Notes: a model not told the origin generated them from the sequence alone. Numbered from the stretch's first letter, positions 1 to 9,311 are shown. The stretch is DNA of 64,000 nt from Lwoffella lincolnii (GCF_002014765.1 NZ_MUYT01000001.1:62001-126000); one strand, 5' to 3'. A program made the numbers and translations.

Positions 1-336
1 AAGGCAATCAAAGGGATAAAATCAAGAATGGCTTTCATAAATAACAACTTGCTAACATATTGGCGTACTTTTGGGCATGATAACAGGCATGATAAAGGTG
101 AGACCAAATGGAAGTGAGCCAAATAAATATCAAAATAAATATCAAACAAAATGCGTTTGACATTAATATCATACAACATACAATGAATGCCATCACAGAT
201 GGCATAACACATTAAACGCCATAAAAAAGGCCGCTTAAGTTTAAATCATTCTAAGTTTACACAATTCAAGGCATAAAAAAAAGCCAAAACCGCATTCTTA
301 GTTTTCACTCACCCAAATGAGCAATTAGGACAATTG
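1..336. other. Non-coding stretch before the PHP gene
   Basis: No convincing coding region, RNA gene or strong terminator was seen in this AT-rich stretch. It presumably carries the promoter of the PHP-domain gene that starts at 337; a short ribosome-binding site (ttagga, 325-330) lies at its end. Confidence 0.4.
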
Positions 337-1212
337 ATGAAATATGATTTACACTGCCACAGTACTTGTTCTGATGGCACTTATGCCCCTGATGAGCTGG
401 TCAAGCTTGCCAAAAATCGGGGCATAGATGTACTGGCATTGACTGACCATGACACCATCAGTGGATTGCAAATGGCCAAGCAAACCGCCGAAAGCATTGG
501 ATTAACCTTTATCTTTGGGGTAGAAATCAGTTGTGTTTATACGCTCACAGGCAGTCATGACAGAGACAAACAACGCAATAAAATCATTCACGTGGTGGGG
601 CTAAACTTCACCGACATCGATGCCATGCAACAGCAGTTACAGTTTATCCAAGACAGCCGAGCTAATCGTGGGCTTGCCATGGTTAATAAACTTGCTGACA
701 TATTACACATCGATGCTGATGCTCTTTGGCAACAAGTACTTATCAAAGCGTCTGGCGATGCCAAAGCGGTGGGGCGAAGTCACATCGCTCAAGTATTGCA
801 CCAAAATGGATACGTACCCACCGTGCAATCTGCGTTTAGCAAATATCTGGCAGACAACAAACCTGCCTATGTCAAGCTTGATGCTTTAAGCCTACAAGAT
901 GGCGTGGCACTGATACATCGTTGTGGTGGTAAAGCCATATTGGCACACCCCACACGCTATGACCTATCTGCCACCTGTATTCGCCGATTGATGGCTGACT
1001 TTGCTGAATATGGCGGTGATGCGTGTGAATTGCCTGCCATCGATGAGCCACTGAGCAAACGCAAAATGATTGACCGTGTGATACAACAGCATGACCTACA
1101 AGTGTCTGTGGGCAGTGATTTTCATGGCACCAGCATGCCATGGCGAGCATTGGGCGATGTGGCAGAATTAAATGCCACACAAGTCGGTGTGTGGCATGAT
1201 TGGCACATTTAA
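337..1212 (+). CDS. PHP-domain phosphoesterase, RNase AM/YciV (TrpH) family
   Basis: A 291-residue metal-dependent phosphoesterase of the PHP family. The metal-binding motifs are in order: DLHCHSTCSDGT near residue 5, LTDHDT near 36, FGVEIS near 60, AHPTRYD near 200 and GSDFHG near 255. Members of this family (E. coli YciV, RNase AM) degrade short RNAs 5' to 3' and help mature rRNA 5' ends; assignment to that role is by family resemblance. An in-frame TTG lies one codon upstream (334), but ATG 337 is better spaced from the ttagga ribosome-binding site, so it was chosen. The protein is cytoplasmic and complete. Confidence 0.85.
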   Translation: MKYDLHCHSTCSDGTYAPDELVKLAKNRGIDVLALTDHDTISGLQMAKQTAESIGLTFIFGVEISCVYTLTGSHDRDKQRNKIIHVVGLNFTDIDAMQQQLQFIQDSRANRGLAMVNKLADILHIDADALWQQVLIKASGDAKAVGRSHIAQVLHQNGYVPTVQSAFSKYLADNKPAYVKLDALSLQDGVALIHRCGGKAILAHPTRYDLSATCIRRLMADFAEYGGDACELPAIDEPLSKRKMIDRVIQQHDLQVSVGSDFHGTSMPWRALGDVAELNATQVGVWHDWHI

Positions 1213-1269
1213 TTGATTCTTGAAATATATCCAAATCTATTCTAGAATATTTTCATTTATTGTCTTACA

Positions 1270-1508
1270 TTCCACAGTTAAGTTAAGACTAAATTGCGAG
1301 TACGCAGTAACTTAACTGGTAAGACGTTTCCAAACACACACTTAAGCTAATTCGTGTCTATGACAATCCTAACAGTAGGATTAGCTTAAAATAAGAACCT
1401 AAGATGTACGGTGTGTCGTACGGGCGGTTGCCACTATCTTAGGCTTGCGGTCGGGCTTGACCGTCTAGCAGCAGGAATCCCCGCACTTTAGGGCGGGGAG
1501 GAAGTCAA
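1270..1508 (+). mobile_element. Orphan IS200/IS605-type right end, resembling a TnpB guide RNA (omega RNA), no tnpB
   Basis: This non-coding stretch is a chain of hairpins: cagttaagtta 1275-1285 with 1308-1318; ttaagctaat 1342-1351 with 1380-1389; cctaagat 1398-1405 with 1436-1443; cggtc 1448-1452 with gaccg 1459-1463; and tccccgc 1478-1484 with 1493-1499. It ends in gaggaagtcaa, the ending typical of IS605-family right ends, which double as the scaffold of the TnpB guide RNA. Neither tnpA nor tnpB is present nearby, so this is a solo end or a non-autonomous derivative. The bases from 1509 would be the guide portion if it is transcribed. Family identity is inferred from the terminal hairpin and end sequence. 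Confidence 0.6.
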
Positions 1509-1628
1509 AGTACTGACGTATCAGCTTGTTGACTGTACCGTAATCATACTATGGTGGCACATTCTCAATCGCATCATTGTTTGTGATGCGTCAATTTCAT
1601 TCTCATTCTAAAGCCTTGTGGAGCATTT

Positions 1629-2483
1629 ATGTTGTCATTAACCAAAACTGTTTTATTAGCATCTTGCTTGTGTGTTCTGGTAGGCTGTACTAAAACCAAA
1701 GAACAACCAATCCAAGCACCAGAAACCGAGGCTGCCACACAATCAGAGGCTAAAACCACCGTTAACTCTGAGTACACACAAAATCCAAACTGGGAAACGA
1801 TTGTCGTTGGCTCAGAAATCAACTATCCACCGTTTGAGTTTCAAGATGAAAGAGGTCTTCCAATGGGTTTTGAGATAGATTTGCTACAAGAGCTTGCCAA
1901 AGCTGAAGGATTTAATGTGCAATTTATCCACCATAACCGCAATGAGATGGCACAGACGCTAGATAATAATAAGTATCGCATTTGGGCATCGGCATTATCT
2001 GTCAGTCCTGAACGCGCTGCAATTGTTGATTTAACCAAACCTATCCTGACTTCAGAGTATGTTGTAGCGGTATTAGATAACGAAAAAAATGCCAACATCA
2101 CAACAGACAAAGATTTACAAGGTAAAACCATTGCAGTCAGTAAAAATGCCAAAACAACCTTAGAGCATGCACTTAAGGTCTCAGGTGATCAGCAACTTAT
2201 TGTGCCATTAGACACATATTTTTTAACGGTAAGAGAGCTTTTTAGTGGTAAAGCTGACGCACTCATCAGTGATAAACGAGTTTTAGATTACTACATCGCT
2301 AAGTATCCTGATATGAAAATCAAAACCATCAATTTAGACGGCAGTGAGCAAAAAGATTTGGCCTTTGCTGTTAAAAAAGGTGATGGTGAGATGCTCAATA
2401 AGTTAAATAGCGGTTTAGACAAATTAAAGGCTGATGGTACTTATGAACGTTTAGTACAAAAATGGTTTGGTACAACGTCTTAA
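1629..2483 (+). CDS. Amino-acid-type ABC transporter substrate-binding lipoprotein
   Basis: A 284-residue periplasmic solute-binding protein of the SBP_bac_3 family, which delivers amino acids or similar polar solutes to an ABC importer. The N-terminus is a lipoprotein signal with the lipobox LVGC (Cys at about residue 20), followed by a polar, flexible linker to about residue 55. The binding domain then starts (VGSEINYPPFEFQDERGLPMGFEIDL) and runs to the C-terminus (LKADGTYERLVQKWFG), both family hallmarks. No permease or ATPase gene is adjacent, so the importer partner is elsewhere or the protein works alone. The gene lies between two IS605-type end remnants, which hints at past insertion activity here. 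The substrate cannot be told from sequence. Confidence 0.85.
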   Translation: MLSLTKTVLLASCLCVLVGCTKTKEQPIQAPETEAATQSEAKTTVNSEYTQNPNWETIVVGSEINYPPFEFQDERGLPMGFEIDLLQELAKAEGFNVQFIHHNRNEMAQTLDNNKYRIWASALSVSPERAAIVDLTKPILTSEYVVAVLDNEKNANITTDKDLQGKTIAVSKNAKTTLEHALKVSGDQQLIVPLDTYFLTVRELFSGKADALISDKRVLDYYIAKYPDMKIKTINLDGSEQKDLAFAVKKGDGEMLNKLNSGLDKLKADGTYERLVQKWFGTTS

Positions 2484-2875
2484 CTTAGTTTTATTATGCG
2501 TAATTCTCCACCAGTCATCTTTAAATTTAGATGGAGACGTAAGCACTAATGTATGCCAAATCACAACCAAACCACTTACTTTAAAAAGTTAGCTGTCTAA
2601 GCTTAAGTTGTTATGGGTTGCAAGGATTCTCACACCTACCGCTAGGTTTGGTGGTGGAAGTATGTCAAAAAGGCTTGCAGTGTGGTTCTTTTTGCCTATC
2701 ATTGGGCATTGATGAATGGCAAAAACAATATCAAAAAACAATATCAAATGGATAAGCAATTCTATGGAATATAGAACCTATGGATTTGGGTGGGTTTTTT
2801 AGAACGGCATGTTAGTATGTTATATGTTAGTGTTAGTATGTTAAAAGTTGGATAATCTAAATGGTTAGTTGGTAG
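2484..2875. other. Gene-free stretch with a possible second degenerate IS605-type end (2615-2668)
   Basis: A hairpin (catctttaaatttagatg) sits about 30-50 bases after the stop codon and may act as a weak terminator. At 2615-2668 an imperfect hairpin (cacctaccgctaggt) is followed by ggtggtggaagtatgtcaa, which resembles IS605-family right ends and echoes the clearer element at 1270-1508. No transposase gene is present. The rest is AT-rich spacer before the diguanylate cyclase. Confidence 0.3.
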
Positions 2876-4444
2876 TTGGATACACGCTTGAAACAGACTT
2901 TCATACACATTCTTAATCAGTCATTATCACAGATGGTGTTTCATTGGCAACAATCCAATCAAATGGCACTGTTATTGACATGTGTTCTATATGAACTGAT
3001 GATGTATTGGGCGTGGTTTGTGTTGGTATGGTTTTTTTTAGATGAACTGATGCCTGCGTTAATCCCATTTAGGGTTTATTTATTTTGGTTAATATGCACA
3101 GTTTTCATGGGTGTTATTTTAGTACTCATTAAATATGTCAATAACCGCCCACCTGCCAAACATCGCTTGCACCAACTTGATAATGGTTTGGCGGTGCTTG
3201 GGGTGTTTTATATCACCATGATATTTTTAGTTAATGGTGGTGATACGTTGTATTTGGGTGTCAGCCTTGTGAGTACAACGTTACTGTTCATCATGTTGGG
3301 TAATAAACACACAACATGGTATTCGTTTTTAGCACAACTGGTTACAGTAATGATATTGAGCTTGATGGATTTTTTAGGCATTGAGCTACCAACACTGTAT
3401 GACAGCAAAATGTTATACCAAATTGAGGTGAAGCAGAGCTTTTCAGGGGTATTTTTACAAGCCAGCTTATTGATGTTTGCCACACTCAAAGCCTTCTTTA
3501 GTGTCAAAGTTTTAAAACAATTAATGCACTTATTTGACGAAAGTCGCCGTGTTCTGCAGTATCAAGCGGACCATGACACCATGACAGGGGTCAAAAACCG
3601 ACGTTACGCCATAGATTGGTTACAAAAGCATTTATTTGACATCAATTCATATCAGCACCAAAAGCATCAGCATGAACCACAAGATTTAAGTGTGATATTG
3701 TTAGACATTGATTTTTTCAAACGCATCAATGACACTCATGGACATGGGGCAGGTGATGAGGTGCTAAAAGAAGTGGCAAGACGTTTACAACAGCAAAGCC
3801 AAGAGTATCATTATCGACAAAACTCCAGTGAAATGGTGTTGATCAGTCGTTATGGGGGTGAAGAGTTTTTGGTGGTGATGCGAAGAACCACCCATGATAA
3901 CGCCTTAAAATATGCCGATCGTTTACGCCGATGCTTGGCAGATGTGCCAGTTTATGTGCCTGCTGAGAAGACACATATTGAGGTAACCGCAAGTTTTGGT
4001 GTGGCCAGTTTGTCTGATGCTGAGATTAATACGCTTCGTGTTGATTTAATCAGGCATATGTCAAAACCAGAAGAAACCGACTCTGCTGAACTGACCACCA
4101 TGCACATCAATGCCATTAATGATAATGAGCTAAAAAATAATGACCAAAACATCAATGACCAAAATATAAACGACCACAAAAACAGTCTTACCGCTAAGCA
4201 CAGCTGGTCAAATGTTCAAGATAAAGCCATGTTGGTCGCCGTCCGTCAACAAAAACTGAAAGCTGACTTTATTCGCCAAGACCGCAGTATTGATAACATC
4301 ATCAACATGGCAGACGTTGCTTTATATGATGCCAAAAAGATGGGGCGTAATTGCGTCATCAGTGCCATGCAGACCATCAGCATTGACACGCTGTTAGAAG
4401 ATGGTTTTAGTTTGTCTGGTTCGTATCAGCCAAGTAAGGCTTAA
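2876..4444 (+). CDS. Membrane-bound diguanylate cyclase (GGDEF) with an internal insertion
   Basis: Makes the second messenger cyclic di-GMP from two GTP. The first roughly 210 residues hold about six hydrophobic segments, so the sensor part is in the inner membrane. The catalytic domain begins near residue 228 (DHDTMTGVKNRR), carries metal-binding ILLDIDFFKRIND and the active-site GGEEF, and ends with ADVALYDAKKMGRN. No RxxD product-inhibition site is seen before GGEEF. Between ASFGVASL and the C-terminal helix there is an extra, Asn/Asp-rich segment of about 80 residues that normal GGDEF domains lack. The start is uncertain: TTG 2876 gives 522 residues, while ATG 2933 would remove 19. It converges on the YajQ-like gene 24 bases away, a second c-di-GMP-linked protein. 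Confidence 0.85.
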   Translation: MDTRLKQTFIHILNQSLSQMVFHWQQSNQMALLLTCVLYELMMYWAWFVLVWFFLDELMPALIPFRVYLFWLICTVFMGVILVLIKYVNNRPPAKHRLHQLDNGLAVLGVFYITMIFLVNGGDTLYLGVSLVSTTLLFIMLGNKHTTWYSFLAQLVTVMILSLMDFLGIELPTLYDSKMLYQIEVKQSFSGVFLQASLLMFATLKAFFSVKVLKQLMHLFDESRRVLQYQADHDTMTGVKNRRYAIDWLQKHLFDINSYQHQKHQHEPQDLSVILLDIDFFKRINDTHGHGAGDEVLKEVARRLQQQSQEYHYRQNSSEMVLISRYGGEEFLVVMRRTTHDNALKYADRLRRCLADVPVYVPAEKTHIEVTASFGVASLSDAEINTLRVDLIRHMSKPEETDSAELTTMHINAINDNELKNNDQNINDQNINDHKNSLTAKHSWSNVQDKAMLVAVRQQKLKADFIRQDRSIDNIINMADVALYDAKKMGRNCVISAMQTISIDTLLEDGFSLSGSYQPSKA

Positions 4445-4467
4445 AGATGTTTTTAGTCTTTAAATTT

Positions 4468-4956
4468 CTAGTCTTTAAAATTGTTAAACTGCAATGGTAC
4501 ACCAAATCTTTTTTCTTTTAGTAACGCCATTGCCAACTGTAAGTTATCTCTTTTTTTATCCGTTACTCGCACCTTATCGCCTTGAATGCTGGCAGAGACC
4601 TTTAAGTCGGATTCTTTTAAGGTTTTGCTGATTTTTTTGGCGGTGTCGCTGTCTAAACCGTCTTTTAAATCAATCAATTTTTTAATTTGCTTACCTGAGC
4701 CTTGATTTTCCTGTGGGCTAAGCGATTGTAAATCCACACCACGCTTTATCAGATGCTTTTCGAGCATGGCATAGACATTGTCCATTTGTAAGTCATTATC
4801 TGCCAAGATGGTCAAGGTTTTGGCTTTTTCGTTGAGTTCAAGTTTGATGTCACTGCCTTTAAAATCAAAGCGAGTGGCAATCTCTTTTTCGGTGTTTTGT
4901 ACAGCGTGCTTGACTTCAAAGGTCTGTAATTCTGAAACAATGTCAAATGATGGCAT
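4468..4956 (-). CDS. yajQ: YajQ-family cyclic di-GMP-binding protein
   Basis: A 162-residue cytoplasmic protein matching the YajQ family over its whole length, from MPSFDIVSELQTFEVKHAVQ to the C-terminal KERFGVPLQFNNF. YajQ proteins have two ferredoxin-like domains and some bind c-di-GMP or nucleic acid; a Xanthomonas homologue acts as a c-di-GMP effector. The gene is tail-to-tail with a diguanylate cyclase (24-base gap), so the pair may form a producer and a receiver of the same signal, although convergent genes need not be co-regulated. The ribosome-binding site (aggagc) precedes ATG 4956. Family assignment is secure; the biological role here is inferred. Confidence 0.92.
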   Translation of the reverse strand: MPSFDIVSELQTFEVKHAVQNTEKEIATRFDFKGSDIKLELNEKAKTLTILADNDLQMDNVYAMLEKHLIKRGVDLQSLSPQENQGSGKQIKKLIDLKDGLDSDTAKKISKTLKESDLKVSASIQGDKVRVTDKKRDNLQLAMALLKEKRFGVPLQFNNFKD

Positions 4957-5138
4957 GTGATGCTCCTTTCTTGCTTGTTAAAAACTTTGCTTGTTGAAAG
5001 CGTCTGGTAAGATAAGTTGATACATTAATAAGGGTCTTACTTTTATTTTAAACACAATTTTGCTCATTTATTAGATGGATTGGTTGAATTGATTGGACGA
5101 ATGGTTGTGTCATTAGGCCACAACTCCAGCCCCCAACT

Positions 5139-7760
5139 CTAGACCACAAACTCAATGCGAAATTTACTGTATTTGGCTTGTTGGCTATCAATGAATAGGC
5201 GGGCGTTTAATGCTTTAACATGATGTTTGACCAACTGCATTCCCATACCGCTTCCTTGATTTGCGTCAGTGCCACTTTTATTATTATCAACCACCCTGTC
5301 ATCAACCACCCTATTATCAGCCGATTGGCGATAAAGCTTTTGCGAAAACAGCAGCTTTATGATTTGTTCACCAGAGAGATGTTTGGCATTTTTTTGCTCA
5401 ATTAGCCCCGCTGTCATCGCATCTTGCACCAGTTTGTTAAAGTCAATACCACCACCGTCATCACTGCATTGCAACTCATAGGCATGACCGTCTGCTGTTT
5501 CGGTCTTGGTCAGATGAATGCGTATTTGTCCATATGCGGTTTTGCCTGTACCAATACGCAAGGTGGCTGGCTCTATGCCGTGATGAATGGCATTGGACAA
5601 CAGCTGTAAGCTGATGTCATAAATCATGCAACGCTGGGTGTTACTAAGTCCTGATTCATTCCATGTGGGGCAGTGTAGATGAATGTGTTTTTGTTGGGTT
5701 TTGACTTCATTTTCGACAAATTGGGTGAGTGATGCCACCGTTGCTCGGTTGTCAGTTGTTAAGTCATTGGCCACAGTGAGTGATAATTTATCTGTTAACG
5801 TTGGGTGCCAAACTGGTTGATTTGCTGGCAAATCATCTGGCAAGTGTTGTCGTTGTTGATATACTTGTTGATACGCTGTTTGTTGTAATAAGGTAAGCTG
5901 TTCTATTGCATGTAATGCCGTGGTAAGGGCATCATTTTTAGCAGATGAATGCACGTTTTGTTTGGTTGATAACATTTGGACACAATGATGAATTTGTGTG
6001 GCATGTTGGAGATAAGGCGGTAAGTCTGATGCTTTAGCATCAATCAAAATGCTGTGTGCCGTACGCAATAAAAAATCAATATGACCAGATGCCAAAGTGT
6101 GATTGTTCGCTTTATCCTGAGTTAAATTTTTTGTTGGTTTGGTGTGTGCGTCATCGGTATGTGCATCGTTGGCTTGTATGTCCGATAAATCATTAAGGGC
6201 TTGATTGAGCATGGATAGGCGTACGTCCATGCGTTTCATAAATGTCAGTAACCTTGTGGCATCAATTGTTAATAACTGTGGCAACGGTTCAAGTTGATTC
6301 AAGTCTGTGCTGTTGATATGTTTGCTGGTTGAGTGGTTGGCTTTATTTGTGGTGGGGTTTAACGTGGTGGGGTTTAATGTTGTGGGGTTTGACGTTGTCG
6401 GGTGGCTGGTCAATACAGATGTGGTGATATTGGCAGGGCGTACTCTGACTAACAGATGCTCATCTGCTTGGGTGGAAAATAATGGTGATGGCTGTGATTG
6501 TGTGGCTGTGTTTAATAAAGTAAAGGAAAATGACAGCTGTTTTGATGACTGTTTTGATGATATGTCAGTGCCAGTGTGAACGATGAATGACACTGATTTT
6601 AGCGGATTTTTTGCATCAATGTCGTCATTGGTCAATAAACCTTGGTAAATCTCATTGATGAAATTTTTAGCACGTTCATGGTCAGCTTTTGGAATGCGTC
6701 GCTCAAGCAAGCTTAAAAAACGGCGGTGGCTCAGTTTATCAATTCCTATGATGGATGTTAGCGTGGGCGATTGTCGTTCGGTGATGCGTCCTTCAATATC
6801 CAAAAAAAACAGCCCATCATAAGCTGTGGCAAACAGTTCATCATTTAAGTGAGCGATTTGTCGCATCTTAGCATTGCTTTGCTTGATACGGCGAGTAAAA
6901 TAGACCACCAGCCATAATAAATAGACAGCAAGCAAAATAAAGCCACTCCAAAACACCTTTTTGGTGACAGATGTCCAATACGCATTTTGTTGCCTACGTT
7001 CTTGTGTTAATTGTTTTAAGGTGTCAGCCATTGATTGATGATTTAGATAAGCAAAATTGGCTAAAGCCAGTGTGTCGTTGTCATCATGATGAATGAAGTT
7101 TGTGCCACCTGTCAGTAGGGGCTGTAGCAACGACTGTTGGCGTTGCCATGTTAGATTAAGATTGGCTAAGGCTTGGTTGTTACTTACGTCATTGACTGCT
7201 TGTATCAATATCATTTCACCAGCACGGTTTTGTATTTGTCCACCTGATTGTAGGTGATGGAGCAACGTATCGATGCGATTTGCATTATCTTCAACTTGAG
7301 TAATAACAGCAGGAATAAGGGCAACAAGGTCATCATTGGCTTGGGTGAGTAATGCCAACTGTTCTATGTCAATGGTCAGTGTGGTCAAGCGATGAGTCAA
7401 CTCTTCGGTGATGTCAATTATCACATGGTTGTGTTTCATTTGTTGATTGGCAATATGACTGCTGATAAGCATCAATGACAATATTGCTCCCAAACCTAAT
7501 AAAGAGTATGTCCATAATGACATATTGGATTTTAAATTGTGTTTTGGCTGATGTGCTTGTTGTGTGATTTGCTCAGATGGCTCAGATTGAAACTTAACAT
7601 CATCAATGGCGTGATGAATGTCCATACAATCAGCATCTTGATGATTAAGATGATTGCCAGAATTGATATGGTCATTAGGACTGATATGGTTGTTAGAACT
7701 GGCATGATTGTTAGAATGAGTGGTGGCAGATTGGCTAAGATGGGAGATGCGATGAGACAT
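5139..7760 (-). CDS. Orphan membrane sensor with PilJ-like N-terminus and CheA-type ATPase domain
   Basis: About 873 residues from ATG 7760; a TTG at 7793 would add 11 residues. A polar His/Asn-rich N-terminal tail is followed by a membrane helix (LWTYSLLGLGAILSLMLIS), a periplasmic helical region resembling type IV pili sensing domains, and a second membrane helix (VFWSGFILLAVYLLWLVVYF). Next come a PAS-like region, a low-complexity stretch with repeated NPTT units, and a C-terminal HATPase domain with an N box (LLSNAIHHGIE), DDGGGID and GSGMGMQLVKHH. The N box resembles CheA rather than ordinary sensor kinases. No receiver domain, clear phospho-accepting His motif or response regulator gene is adjacent, so partners are unknown. 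The domain reading is moderate; function is not established. Confidence 0.6.
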   Translation of the reverse strand: MSHRISHLSQSATTHSNNHASSNNHISPNDHINSGNHLNHQDADCMDIHHAIDDVKFQSEPSEQITQQAHQPKHNLKSNMSLWTYSLLGLGAILSLMLISSHIANQQMKHNHVIIDITEELTHRLTTLTIDIEQLALLTQANDDLVALIPAVITQVEDNANRIDTLLHHLQSGGQIQNRAGEMILIQAVNDVSNNQALANLNLTWQRQQSLLQPLLTGGTNFIHHDDNDTLALANFAYLNHQSMADTLKQLTQERRQQNAYWTSVTKKVFWSGFILLAVYLLWLVVYFTRRIKQSNAKMRQIAHLNDELFATAYDGLFFLDIEGRITERQSPTLTSIIGIDKLSHRRFLSLLERRIPKADHERAKNFINEIYQGLLTNDDIDAKNPLKSVSFIVHTGTDISSKQSSKQLSFSFTLLNTATQSQPSPLFSTQADEHLLVRVRPANITTSVLTSHPTTSNPTTLNPTTLNPTTNKANHSTSKHINSTDLNQLEPLPQLLTIDATRLLTFMKRMDVRLSMLNQALNDLSDIQANDAHTDDAHTKPTKNLTQDKANNHTLASGHIDFLLRTAHSILIDAKASDLPPYLQHATQIHHCVQMLSTKQNVHSSAKNDALTTALHAIEQLTLLQQTAYQQVYQQRQHLPDDLPANQPVWHPTLTDKLSLTVANDLTTDNRATVASLTQFVENEVKTQQKHIHLHCPTWNESGLSNTQRCMIYDISLQLLSNAIHHGIEPATLRIGTGKTAYGQIRIHLTKTETADGHAYELQCSDDGGGIDFNKLVQDAMTAGLIEQKNAKHLSGEQIIKLLFSQKLYRQSADNRVVDDRVVDNNKSGTDANQGSGMGMQLVKHHVKALNARLFIDSQQAKYSKFRIEFVV

Positions 7761-7919
7761 AAAACGACCGTACGACGATATTGCAATATTCAAGCAAATT
7801 GCATTGCTAACAGCGACAAAATAAGCAACAAAAAAAGCGTATCATACCATTATTCAAGCAAAAATTGATGGGTGATATTAATATCAGCTGCATATTCCTT
7901 TATCAATTTTTTACCGATG

Positions 7920-8324
7920 CTAAAATGATTGACACTGAAATTTTATCAATACTTGATATTCTGGCAGTTGTACCTGTCGATAAGAGGATTGTCCAAAAAT
8001 ATTTCCCACCACACTGCCCACTCGTCCAAAGACGCTGTTTTTCTTCGTCCGTGTGCCATGGTGTTGATTGATTTCTTGTTTTAATATCATCGTTTGTTGA
8101 GTGTTACATAATTTATTGGCTCGTTTTTTGGCAAGAGCATAAGCTTGGTTGGGATTTGGTGCAATGCCAACCGCTTGATGCACAGGCAACCCTGTAACCT
8201 GTTGTGGATATTGTGTGGCATCAACGGACTGACAAGCGACCAGACCCATGCTGATACCCATGCTGATACTAAGGCAAATGCCCGCTGATGAAGCCACATA
8301 AGAATACCGCCATAATCCAACCAT
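7920..8324 (-). CDS. Small hypothetical lipoprotein
   Basis: About 134 residues from ATG 8324. The N-terminus has a hydrophobic stretch ending in the lipobox GLVAC, so the mature protein should be lipid-anchored. The mature part is small and polar, with NPNQAYALAKKRANKLC and a Gly/Phe-containing FGRVGSVVGNIFGQSSYRQVQ stretch. The frame is open upstream to 8405, but the longer version would place the signal in the middle of the protein, so the later start is preferred. I do not recognise a family. It is divergent from the alpha/beta hydrolase at 8525. Confidence 0.55.
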   Translation of the reverse strand: MVGLWRYSYVASSAGICLSISMGISMGLVACQSVDATQYPQQVTGLPVHQAVGIAPNPNQAYALAKKRANKLCNTQQTMILKQEINQHHGTRTKKNSVFGRVGSVVGNIFGQSSYRQVQLPEYQVLIKFQCQSF

Positions 8325-8524
8325 TATGAACCAACCATTATCAACACACCATATCAACAAGACAGCAGGATAAAACCAAAATAAAATAGCGACATAAGAT
8401 GACATAAGTGTATCATGATACGCTGTCTATCGTGTTACAATGACAGGCAATTTTTTAATTCATGTCAATGATGAATGATTATTAATGATTGATAATGATG
8501 ATTGATACAGTGAGTTGAGTAACG

Positions 8525-9220
8525 ATGATAAAAAATAACCCCACCCAACTGATTGATGCACCAGAAGGTCAATTGCAAGTTGATGCCTTGTGGCACAATG
8601 ATGACCCAATGGACACTGCGGTAGAACGCATTGCGTTGTTGTGTCACCCCAATCCTTTAGGGCAAGGCACAATGATGAATAAAATCGTAACCACCATGTA
8701 CCGATTTGCCCGTGATTTTGCCAAAGAGCAACCAGATGAGCCTATGCACGTGGTGCGGTTTAACTATCGTGGTGTGGGGCAGTCCACAGGCAGTTATGGC
8801 AATATGGACGGTGAAATTCAAGATGCCTTGACGGTGTTGCAATGGATGGCCAACCAAACATCAGCCCGTAAACTTTGGCTGGGTGGTTTTTCGTTTGGGG
8901 GTTATGTGGCGATGAGCTTGGCTCAAATGATTGACGAACAAGGGGCATTTTTGGGCATTGGTGATTTTGAATTGACTGATTTGGCATTGATTGCCCCATC
9001 GATTGAGAGGCACTCTTTGGATAACATCGCATTGCCAACAGAAAAAACCTTTATGGTGTATGGTGAGCATGATGAGTTGGTTTCTCCGAGTTCTTTGGCA
9101 AAATTTGCACAAGACTTTGGTATTTGTGCTGATGTGGTTGATGACACAGGACATTTTTTTCATGGAAAATTGGGCGAGTTGACCAAGTTATTAAAGAAAA
9201 ATACGTCTTTAATTAAGTAG
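8525..9220 (+). CDS. Alpha/beta hydrolase (YpfH/serine-aminopeptidase-like)
   Basis: A 231-residue cytoplasmic alpha/beta hydrolase. It shows the early oxyanion-loop region CHPNPLGQGTMMNK, VVRFNYRGVGQSTG in the region typical of this family, the nucleophile elbow GFSFGG (Ser near residue 124), a likely acid in YGEHDELV and the catalytic His in DDTGHFF. The acidic residue and the final His are in the expected order. Substrate is unknown; relatives are annotated as carboxylesterases or uncharacterised hydrolases. It precedes zapE by 91 bases and probably shares its transcription direction only. The start ATG follows a weak ribosome-binding site. Confidence 0.8.
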   Translation: MIKNNPTQLIDAPEGQLQVDALWHNDDPMDTAVERIALLCHPNPLGQGTMMNKIVTTMYRFARDFAKEQPDEPMHVVRFNYRGVGQSTGSYGNMDGEIQDALTVLQWMANQTSARKLWLGGFSFGGYVAMSLAQMIDEQGAFLGIGDFELTDLALIAPSIERHSLDNIALPTEKTFMVYGEHDELVSPSSLAKFAQDFGICADVVDDTGHFFHGKLGELTKLLKKNTSLIK

Positions 9221-9224
9221 TGCG

Positions 9225-9270
9225 TCTTTAATTAAGTAGAATTTAATTAAGTAGAATTTAATTAAGTAGA
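9225..9270. repeat. Short tandem repeat after the hydrolase gene
   Basis: Three near-identical copies of a 15-base unit (aatttaattaagtag and close variants) lie between the hydrolase stop codon and zapE. The unit overlaps the hydrolase's own 3' end, so it looks like a local duplication. No function is apparent. Confidence 0.7.
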
Positions 9271-9311
9271 AAGCTTCAATTGTCCTGTCATCTTTTTAAT
9301 GGAGTTAAATC

